A program made the position numbers and the translations under genes. From Saccharopolyspora erythraea (GTDB taxonomy: Bacteria > Actinomycetota > Actinomycetes > Mycobacteriales > Pseudonocardiaceae), in contig NZ_CP054839.1 of NCBI RefSeq assembly GCF_018141105.1, positions 3,720,001 through 3,784,000 on the forward strand: a stretch of DNA of 64,000 bases, in the 5' to 3' direction. Position 1 is the stretch's first letter. Each line of letters starts with the position of its first letter. Below the pieces are notes generated by a model. It was given only the letters and a program-made list of their open reading frames with translations, made no database searches and was not told the DNA's origin. Positions 58,098 to 64,000 of the stretch are shown one piece after another.

Positions 58098-59267
58098 ATG
58101 ACCGCCCGGCCACGGGTCTGGGCGCTGCTCGCGCACGCCGCCCTGACCCAGCTCATCACCTTCGTGCTGCGGCCCGCGATGTCGTATCGGGCGCTGGAGC
58201 TGGAGGTTCCCGCCTCCTGGCTCGGCCTGCTCTCGGGCACCTTCGCCCTGGTGCCGCTCGTGCTCGCGCTGCCTGCCGGGCACGTCGTGGACCGGATCGG
58301 GGAGCGCCGCGTGATGGTCGCGGGCAGCCTGCTGATGTGCGCGGCGGGCGCGGTGCTGCTGTTGCTCGGTGGCAGCGTGCCGGGCCTGCTGGCTGGCAGT
58401 GTCGTGCTGGGCACCGCGCATCTGGGGGCGGTGGTCGCGCAGCAGGCGCTGGTGGCCAACACGTCCGGATCAGGGCGGATGGACACGGCGTTCGGCTACT
58501 ACACCTTCGCCGCCTCGCTGGGGCAGGCGGCGGGCCCGGGACTGATCGTCCTGTTCGGAGGGTCTCAGGCGATTCCCGACACCACGCCGATCTTCCAGGG
58601 CGCCACCGCGATCGCGGTCGTGCTGTTCGCGCTGTCCTTCGTCGTCGGGTCCGGCGGTGCGCCGCGGCGTCCGGAGGCCGCCGAACGCGTCGGCGTCCGC
58701 ACGCTCCTGCGGTTGCCGGGTCTGGGCCGGGCGCTGTTCACCAGCTGCGTCGTGCTGGCCGCGGTGGACATCTCGCTGGTCTACCTGCCCGCGCTGGGCG
58801 CCGAACGAGACATCGCGTCCGGGCTGATCGGCGCACTGCTCGTCCTGCGCGCGGCGGCGTCGATGGTCTCGCGGCTGTTCCTCGGCAGGCTGGCGGCCCG
58901 GCTCGGCCGCCGCAGGCTGCTGGTGCTGAGCGTGCTGATGTCGGCCGCGGGCCTGGCGGCCGCGGCGGCCCCGGTGCCGGTCTGGCTGCTGGCCACCGCC
59001 GTCACCGCCGCGGGTTTCGGCCTCGGCGTCGGCCAGCCGCTGACGATGTCGTGGCTGGCCGAGTCCGCCCCCGCGGGCACCCGGGGCCTGGCGATGTCGT
59101 TGCGGCTGACCGGCAACCGGGCCGGTCAGGTCGTCGTCCCGGGCGCGGTGGGCCTGGTCGCCGCGGGGCTCGGCGCGGCGGGCGTCCTGTTCGTCACCGC
59201 GGCGGGCCTGGCCTGGACCGGGTTCCTGGCGCGGAAGCTGTCGGTGGACCGGCCCGCGCAGGACTGA
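58098..59267 (+). CDS. MFS transporter, drug-efflux-like
   Basis: A 389-residue protein with 12 predicted helices. Loop 2-3 reads AGHVVDRIGERRVMVAG (MFS motif A), helix 4-5 GTAHLGAVVAQQALVAN, and the second half repeats the pattern (GRLAARLGRRRLLVLS). Cargo unknown. Gene stands alone, converging on the amidinotransferase operon, with a terminator hairpin between. Confidence 0.88.
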   Translation: MTARPRVWALLAHAALTQLITFVLRPAMSYRALELEVPASWLGLLSGTFALVPLVLALPAGHVVDRIGERRVMVAGSLLMCAAGAVLLLLGGSVPGLLAGSVVLGTAHLGAVVAQQALVANTSGSGRMDTAFGYYTFAASLGQAAGPGLIVLFGGSQAIPDTTPIFQGATAIAVVLFALSFVVGSGGAPRRPEAAERVGVRTLLRLPGLGRALFTSCVVLAAVDISLVYLPALGAERDIASGLIGALLVLRAAASMVSRLFLGRLAARLGRRRLLVLSVLMSAAGLAAAAAPVPVWLLATAVTAAGFGLGVGQPLTMSWLAESAPAGTRGLAMSLRLTGNRAGQVVVPGAVGLVAAGLGAAGVLFVTAAGLAWTGFLARKLSVDRPAQD

Positions 59268-59457
59268 CCTCGCGGTTCGGCGCCGCGACCCGCTGGTACC
59301 CGCGATCCGGCGGACGACGTGCCGCCGTGGCCGTGATCGCCGTGCTCGTGGTGCGCCGGCGGTCCAGGCGGACGGCCGCCGCGGCATGAGCCCCAGGCCG
59401 GGCCGCGGCTGGGAGTTCCAGCAGCTGCTGTCCACCGCGGATGCCCACAGGCTGACG

Positions 59458-59483
59458 GGGTGTGCTGCGGGCGCAGCACACCC
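59458..59483. terminator. Bidirectional terminator stem-loop
   Basis: GGGTGTGCTGC-GGGC-GCAGCACACCC is a perfect 11-bp stem between two convergent genes, 10 bp from the minus-strand stop. Confidence 0.85.
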
Positions 59484-59492
59484 ACCGGTCCC

Positions 59493-60581
59493 TCAACCGC
59501 GGCGCACGTCGAGCGTGGCGCAGTGGAAGGACCCGCCGAAGGTCTGGAAGTGCTTGAACGGCAACGGGATCGGCTCGAAGCCCCACTTGCGCAGGTGCGC
59601 GGCGAAGTCCTCCTCCGCCGCCTCCACCAGCACGTGCCGCTCGTCGAGCATCAGCACGTTGCAGTGGATCCACTGGCTGGTGTAGTAGAGCGGGTGCGCC
59701 GCGGGCAGCTGCGAAGGTGGCGGCACGAGCACCTCCCACCCGGCGAAGACGTCGGGCAGCCTCGACACCCACGCCTCGTTGACCAGCACCCGGCCCTCGC
59801 CCATGGGCAGCAGCGTGGTGTCGATGTGCATCGGGCCGTCGTCGTCGAAGACGTAGGTGAGCACCCGGTACTCCGGCCCGAGGTGCCGTTGCAGCCAGCG
59901 GACCCCGGTGCGGTTGGTGACGTGGCTGAGCTGGCCCACGACCACCCCGCCGCCGATGCGGACGAAGTCGGCGGCGTCGAACAGCGGCTCGTCCTCGTTG
60001 ATCACCGGGTCGAACTCGTCGCGGTCCTCGATGCGGTCGTCGCACCACGTGGTGTCGCGCAGCTGCGGTTTGGGCGCCGCGGTCCAGCGGGCGCCGCGTT
60101 CGAAGTAGTCCCGCAGGATCGGCCGGAACGCGAAGGTCTCGAAGTAGCGGGACCGCCACGCCATCGGAGTCTCCACGACGAGGTCGTCGATGGCGAACAG
60201 GCTGTCGCGCGGCATCGCCGAGTGGAAGCCGCCGCCGGTGGAGAAGTGCGGGGTGACCACCGGCCGGTGGTGGTCCACCGGCTCCGGGCGGCGCACCACC
60301 ACGCCCTGGCGTTCCAGGAAGTCGGCCAGGCCGTCCACCTCGCGCCGGGCCAGTTCCACCAGCTCCGCCGGGAACCGGCGGCCCGCCCAGCCCGTCAGCG
60401 GGGCCCGGCCGTGCCGCGGGACCACGGCCCGCGCGGAGGGGTCCCACTCCGGGACGCGCATGTCGTCGACGATGCCGACGATCACCTCGCGCAACGGCTC
60501 CCATTCGGTGGCGACCCGCACCGGTGACGCGCTCTGCCGCGGCTGGTCCACGACCGGTTCCTGCAACTGCCAACTGCTCAA
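59493..60581 (-). CDS. Amidinotransferase (glycine/inosamine type)
   Basis: A 362-residue enzyme of the guanidino-group-modifying superfamily that moves an amidino group from arginine to an amine. The catalytic set is visible: His in GPMHIDTTLLPM and Cys in GGSFHCATLDVRR, with the acidic residue expected in the strand before. TTG start at 60581, six bases after GGGAG. Last gene of a minus-strand operon with decarboxylases, so a polyamine or diamine is a plausible acceptor; glycine or an aminocyclitol are the classic ones. Confidence 0.86.
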   Translation of the reverse strand: MSSWQLQEPVVDQPRQSASPVRVATEWEPLREVIVGIVDDMRVPEWDPSARAVVPRHGRAPLTGWAGRRFPAELVELARREVDGLADFLERQGVVVRRPEPVDHHRPVVTPHFSTGGGFHSAMPRDSLFAIDDLVVETPMAWRSRYFETFAFRPILRDYFERGARWTAAPKPQLRDTTWCDDRIEDRDEFDPVINEDEPLFDAADFVRIGGGVVVGQLSHVTNRTGVRWLQRHLGPEYRVLTYVFDDDGPMHIDTTLLPMGEGRVLVNEAWVSRLPDVFAGWEVLVPPPSQLPAAHPLYYTSQWIHCNVLMLDERHVLVEAAEEDFAAHLRKWGFEPIPLPFKHFQTFGGSFHCATLDVRRG

Positions 60582-60640
60582 AGGAGTCTCCCATCCTCAC
60601 GGCTACCTGCTGCCCGGCCGGCTGGCCCGGGGGCAAGGGA

Positions 60641-61033
60641 TCAACTGACGGGGTCCGCCAGCGCGTGCGCCGGTCGAGTACCGCGCCGCAGGGTGCGCAG
60701 CTGCCCGACGGAGGCGTCCAGCGCACGCACGAGCAGCCGCACCGCCAGTTCCGGGTCCGCGGTGCTGCCGCAGGTGAACGCGTCCACGAACGCGGCGCCG
60801 AACTCCGGGTAGGTGTGCACGGACGCGTGCGACTCCGTCAGCATCGCGAGCACGGTCACGCCCTGCGGCTGGAACCGGTGGGAGCTCATCCCGCACACGG
60901 TGGCGCCCGCCGCGCCCAGCGCCTCTCCCAGCGCCCGGCGCAGGAACTCCTCGTCGTCGAGCAGTTCCGACTCGACCGACACCAGTTCGGCGATCACGTG
61001 CCTGCCTGCGAAGCGGTGCTCGCGGTCAGCCAT
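60641..61033 (-). CDS. speH: S-adenosylmethionine decarboxylase proenzyme (short, prokaryotic)
   Basis: A 130-residue self-cleaving pyruvoyl enzyme. Cleavage is expected between Glu67 and Ser68 in LTESHASVHTYPE; Ser68 becomes the pyruvoyl group, and His73 and Cys88 (TCGST) are the processing and catalytic residues. It produces decarboxylated SAM, the aminopropyl donor for polyamines. The start overlaps the upstream decarboxylase stop by 8 bp. No aminopropyltransferase is in the window. Confidence 0.93.
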   Translation of the reverse strand: MADREHRFAGRHVIAELVSVESELLDDEEFLRRALGEALGAAGATVCGMSSHRFQPQGVTVLAMLTESHASVHTYPEFGAAFVDAFTCGSTADPELAVRLLVRALDASVGQLRTLRRGTRPAHALADPVS

Positions 61034-62249
61034 GGCGGGCCACCTCGCCCACCGGCTCGCCGTCGGGTCCCAAGTGGACGGTCGGCAGCGGTGGGAAGCC
61101 GTTGAACCCGACGGTGGCGCAGCTGGCGGTGTACGCGCCCGCGGCGAGCACGTCCACGTGGTCTCCCGCGTGGAGGTCCAGCGGCAGGTGGTAGGTGTTG
61201 CGCTCGTACAGCACGTCGTCGCCGTCGCAGGTGGGCCCGGCGAGCACGACCGGCCCGGTGGGGCCGCCGTCGTGCGGCGTCGCCAGCGCGTAGGTGATGA
61301 ACTCGTCCTCGGTCTCGGTCAGCCCGTTGTGCCTGCCCACGTCCAGATACACCCAGCGGTGCCGGTGCTCGTAGGCCTTGCGGGACACCAGCACGACCTC
61401 GCTGCGAAGCACACCGGCGTCGGCGACCACGGCCCTTCCCGGCTCCAGCACGACCTCCGGCCGCGCCGCGCCGAAGTACCGGTCGAGGTACTCCTCGATC
61501 GCGGCCGCGTACTCGGCGAGCGGCGGCGCGCCGTCGCGGTAGGCCGCCGGGAGCCCGCCGCCGAGGTCCAGCGTCGTCAAAAGGACGCCCGATTCGGCCA
61601 GCCGGTCCATCAGCCGGGCGCTGGTGGCGATGCCGTGCTCCCACGCGCGCGGGTCGAGCTGCTGGGTGCCCACGTGGAACGACAACCCGCGCGGTCGCAG
61701 CCCGAGCCTGCCCGCGCGGCGCAGCAACGACTCCGCCAGCTCCGGCTCGCAGCCGAACTTGCGGCCGAACGGCGTGCTCGCCCCGGGCGGCTCGGCGAAG
61801 ACCCGGCAGAGCACGTCGGAACCCGGAGCCTCGGCGGCCACGTTGACCAGGTCCGGCTCACTGTCCACTGTGAACAATCGGAGGCCGAGGTCGTGAACGC
61901 GCGCCACGTCCGACGCCTTCTTGACAGTGTTGCCGTAGGACAGCAGGTCCGGTGCCGCGCCGGCTTCCAGGCACAGCTCCGCCTCGGCCGGACTGGCCAC
62001 GTCGAACGACGCGCCGAGACCGGCCAGCAGCGACACCACCTCCGGCGCGGGGTTGGCCTTCACCGCGTAGTGCAGCACTGCGGAAGGGAACAGCCGCGTG
62101 AGTTGCCCGAAGCGGTGGGCGATCGTCGGCAGGTCCACCACCAGGCACGGCGTCGGCGGCCGGTGGCGGTCCAGGAAACCGCGAAGCCTGCGGTGCACCG
62201 CCTCCACCGGTTCGGCCGCCGGGCCGGCGGCGAGCAGGTCGTCGATCAC
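61026..62249 (-). CDS. PLP-dependent ornithine-type decarboxylase
   Basis: A 407-residue fold-III decarboxylase of the ornithine/lysine/DAP group. PLP Lys64 (HYAVKANP), FHVGTQQ, LDLGGGLPA, EPGRAVVADAG and the catalytic Cys in ASCATVGFNGF are present. The HVGTQ and CATVGFNGF forms favour the ornithine/lysine clade over DAP. GTG start at 62249, overlapping the GNAT stop by 4 bp. Its diamine product could receive an aminopropyl or amidino group from the neighbours. Confidence 0.88.
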   Translation of the reverse strand: MIDDLLAAGPAAEPVEAVHRRLRGFLDRHRPPTPCLVVDLPTIAHRFGQLTRLFPSAVLHYAVKANPAPEVVSLLAGLGASFDVASPAEAELCLEAGAAPDLLSYGNTVKKASDVARVHDLGLRLFTVDSEPDLVNVAAEAPGSDVLCRVFAEPPGASTPFGRKFGCEPELAESLLRRAGRLGLRPRGLSFHVGTQQLDPRAWEHGIATSARLMDRLAESGVLLTTLDLGGGLPAAYRDGAPPLAEYAAAIEEYLDRYFGAARPEVVLEPGRAVVADAGVLRSEVVLVSRKAYEHRHRWVYLDVGRHNGLTETEDEFITYALATPHDGGPTGPVVLAGPTCDGDDVLYERNTYHLPLDLHAGDHVDVLAAGAYTASCATVGFNGFPPLPTVHLGPDGEPVGEVARHG

Positions 62250-63250
62250 GCGTGTTCTCCCTCCGCGGCCACGGCAGCGCCGCGCTCGTGTCCGAGCGGA
62301 TCGCCTTCGTGGAGCACCCAGGTGATGCAGTCGTCGCGCCGCGGGTCGTAGACACCGATGCGCTCGAACACGCGCAGCGCGCCCGTCGGATTGGCCGAGT
62401 CCACCGAGAACGCCATCCCGACGTAGCCGCGTGCCCGCGCCACCCGGTCGTTCTCGGCGAGCAGCACCCGGTCCAGGAAGCGGCCGCGGAATCCTGGTCG
62501 TGTGCCGATGTACTCGACCTTGAGGTCCCGCTGCCCCGTGGCGTGCGGGCTGGCGTCGTGGGCGTAGGACAGCAGGTGCGCGACCACCACCCCGCGCGCG
62601 TCGAGCACCACGAACGACAGCTCGGGCAGGAAGGAGGCGCAGCCGGTGAAGTCGCGCCGCCAGCGGTCCCGGTCGACGTGGCCGTCCTCGAGCTGCCCGG
62701 TGAACGCGTCGTTGTGCGCCGCGCGCACCGCCTCGTCCAGGTCGGTGGTGTAGGCCCGCAGCACCAGTCCGTCGGGCAGCGAGGGCGCTGGCAAGGGCGG
62801 CACGCTCTCCAGCCGGGAGTACACCTCGTGGTACAGCAGGTCGGGGCGCAGTCCCCGTTGCGTCACCAGTTTCCTGTGCGCCTCGTTGTGCTCGGCGCAC
62901 CACACGCCGATCCGTTGTGGCCGGGGCGGGCGCTGGGCCACTCGTGCCACCGCCCAGTCGAGCAGCCGGCCGCCCAGGCCTTGGCCTCGGTGGCCGGGGT
63001 GCACGCCTCCTTCGATGTCGCACCGGTTCCCGTCGGCGGCGGGCCGCACGATCGAGCAGCCCACGAGCGCCGGGCCCGCGAAGACGCCCATCGAGTCTTC
63101 CTCGTCGATGCCTGGAGCGGCCAGGGTGCGAACGAAGTCGGCGGTGTCGACGTGGTCCACCGGCCGGTCCCGGTGCGGGATGGCGCGCATCAACGCCGCC
63201 CACGCCAGCGCGTCGGCGGCCCGCAGCGGCCGCCACGTCAGCTCAGGCAT
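62246..63250 (-). CDS. Tandem GNAT N-acetyltransferase
   Basis: A 334-residue protein with two GNAT folds. The first (about 1-155) has the acetyl-CoA loop HPGHRGQGLGGRLLD; the second (about 165-315) has a weaker loop RPGFRGRFLDRVL and the alpha4 segment SANPTGALRVFERIG. Mycothiol synthase and several antibiotic-pathway enzymes share this layout. In this operon it may acylate a polyamine-like intermediate. Confidence 0.82.
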   Translation of the reverse strand: MPELTWRPLRAADALAWAALMRAIPHRDRPVDHVDTADFVRTLAAPGIDEEDSMGVFAGPALVGCSIVRPAADGNRCDIEGGVHPGHRGQGLGGRLLDWAVARVAQRPPRPQRIGVWCAEHNEAHRKLVTQRGLRPDLLYHEVYSRLESVPPLPAPSLPDGLVLRAYTTDLDEAVRAAHNDAFTGQLEDGHVDRDRWRRDFTGCASFLPELSFVVLDARGVVVAHLLSYAHDASPHATGQRDLKVEYIGTRPGFRGRFLDRVLLAENDRVARARGYVGMAFSVDSANPTGALRVFERIGVYDPRRDDCITWVLHEGDPLGHERGAAVAAEGEHA

Positions 63251-64000
63251 CCTGCTTGCTCCGCTGCTCGCCGGCCGGGGTGCCGGGCTGGACGACCAGT
63301 CGCGGGCCGCTGCCTGCGGTCGCCGCCGGCTCCGGATCCACCGCGTCAGCGGGCGGACGACTCGCCGGCCGGTCGTAGGAGTACCGGTTGAGGTGCATCA
63401 CCATGCAGGAGAGGTCCGCGCCGCCCTTGTGGTACTCGCTGAGGTCGATGTGGGTGACGCCGAGCCCGTGCGCGTCGGCGATCGCGGCCAGCTCGTCGTT
63501 CTTCGCGCTCTCCATCCGGTGCTCCTCGGTGCCCGGACGCATGCCGTGCAGGTTCGAGCCGTTGACCACCGTGCGGTCCAGCCGCACCGAGTTGCACAGG
63601 CCGATGCGGCTGGACGCCATGGACACGTCGATGATCTCGGTGTGCCGGGCGAGCTCGTCCAGTTCGCGCGTCGTGAACGCCTCGGTGCACACCAGCGTGT
63701 GCTCGCGCGTCAGCGGGAAGACGCAGCAGTCGAGGTGGTACAGGTAGGGATCGGTCATCTCCACGCGCACGATCCGCATGTCGAAGGTCCGCTCGAACCA
63801 GTCGTGGACCGCCGGGTCCGAGCGCATCCCCCAGCCGCCGACGTAGACGTTGCCGTGCAGGTGCTTCAGGTCCGCCTCGCCCTCGAAGCGGTGCGGTGCC
63901 ACGTGCGTGCGATAGCCCATCGACTCGAAGAAGCCCACCCCGACCTCGGTCTCGCCGCGCCGGGGAGCGGAGGTGAAGTTCGCGACGACCACGTCGTCGC
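63243..64000 (-). CDS. Arginine deiminase-superfamily (DDAH-like) hydrolase or amidinotransferase, N-terminus cut off
   Basis: The frame is open through the end of the window, so the start is missing; 252 codons are visible. Segments GNVYVGGWGMRSD, MTDPYLYHLDCCVFPL (catalytic His region), SSRIGLCNSVRL and the C-terminal GGADLSCMVMHLNR with the nucleophilic Cys identify the guanidine-modifying superfamily, closest to dimethylargininase-type enzymes. It would release an amine from a guanidino compound. First visible gene of the amidino/polyamine operon, overlapping the GNAT gene by 8 bp. Confidence 0.78.
   Translation of the reverse strand, partial: DDVVVANFTSAPRRGETEVGVGFFESMGYRTHVAPHRFEGEADLKHLHGNVYVGGWGMRSDPAVHDWFERTFDMRIVRVEMTDPYLYHLDCCVFPLTREHTLVCTEAFTTRELDELARHTEIIDVSMASSRIGLCNSVRLDRTVVNGSNLHGMRPGTEEHRMESAKNDELAAIADAHGLGVTHIDLSEYHKGGADLSCMVMHLNRYSYDRPASRPPADAVDPEPAATAGSGPRLVVQPGTPAGEQRSKQDA

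Overview
The window is about 71% GC with strong third-position GC bias, GGAGG-type ribosome binding sites, frequent GTG/TTG starts and many 4-bp GTGA/ATGA overlaps. With benzoate/catechol, B12-uptake and LacI/GntR/IclR-controlled catabolic operons, this points to a soil actinomycete of the Pseudonocardiales, most like Saccharopolyspora. That assignment is inference from gene content and style; there is no rRNA marker here.

Layout. 1-2232: an AurF-like diiron oxygenase (5' cut off) coupled to an FprB-type ferredoxin-NADP reductase. 2319-5745: a compact class II lanthipeptide locus with a 49-codon precursor gene, an intergenic stem-loop and a full-length LanM. 5933-6463: a Trypco1 protein followed by wreckage of an nSTAND/WD40-type ATPase. 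6507-8610: a HAD phosphatase and a PAS-PAS-GGDEF protein. 8647-19701: a complete benzoate-to-3-oxoadipate-enol-lactone block, catC-catA-catB-LysR on the minus strand, divergent from benA-benB and an unusual BenC-FCD-BenD triple fusion, then a large LuxR (LAL) regulator. 19762-22852: a cobalamin riboswitch and a three-gene corrinoid ABC importer. 22869-27680: a membrane protein, a lipoprotein and two more c-di-GMP proteins (one with a degenerate GGDEF before an intact EAL, one a paralogue of the 7366 protein). 28039-30724: a haloacid dehalogenase-like gene and a CGNR regulator separated by a large inverted-repeat operator, a CadD-like remnant, a secreted pectate lyase and a DUF4186 protein. 30831-36733: an IclR-GntP-CaiB-HMG-CoA-lyase-like catabolic operon divergent from threonine dehydratase. 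36830-38440: an ArsR regulator and an Old Yellow Enzyme. 38601-44240: a LacI regulator and an inositol/sugar operon (Gfo/Idh oxidoreductase, IolE-like isomerase, MFS symporter) that share an operator, with two tandem-repeat tracts between them. 44495-47548: a methyltransferase whose last 55 bp recur 1.9 kb downstream, bracketing a doubly frameshifted XRE regulator and two small unknown genes. 47549-50237: a split transketolase under a GntR repressor. 50428-57771: a LacI-controlled sugar-acid operon (SSS symporter, U32-like protein, enolase-superfamily dehydratase, zinc dehydrogenase, lactonase). 58098-59267: an MFS exporter. 59493-64000: a minus-strand operon pairing amidino-group enzymes with ornithine-type and S-adenosylmethionine decarboxylases, cut off at the window end.

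Working together: benABC(D) and catABC form one pathway, benzoate to cis-diol to catechol to muconate to muconolactone to enol-lactone, bracketed by LysR and LuxR regulators. The transport/oxidoreductase/isomerase operon (40327-44189) and the sugar-acid operon (51779-57771) are self-contained import-and-degrade units. The three GGDEF/EAL proteins suggest local c-di-GMP control. The two places most likely to encode something undescribed are the orphan lanthipeptide pair (2400-5745) and the amidinotransferase/AdoMet-decarboxylase cluster (59493-64000).
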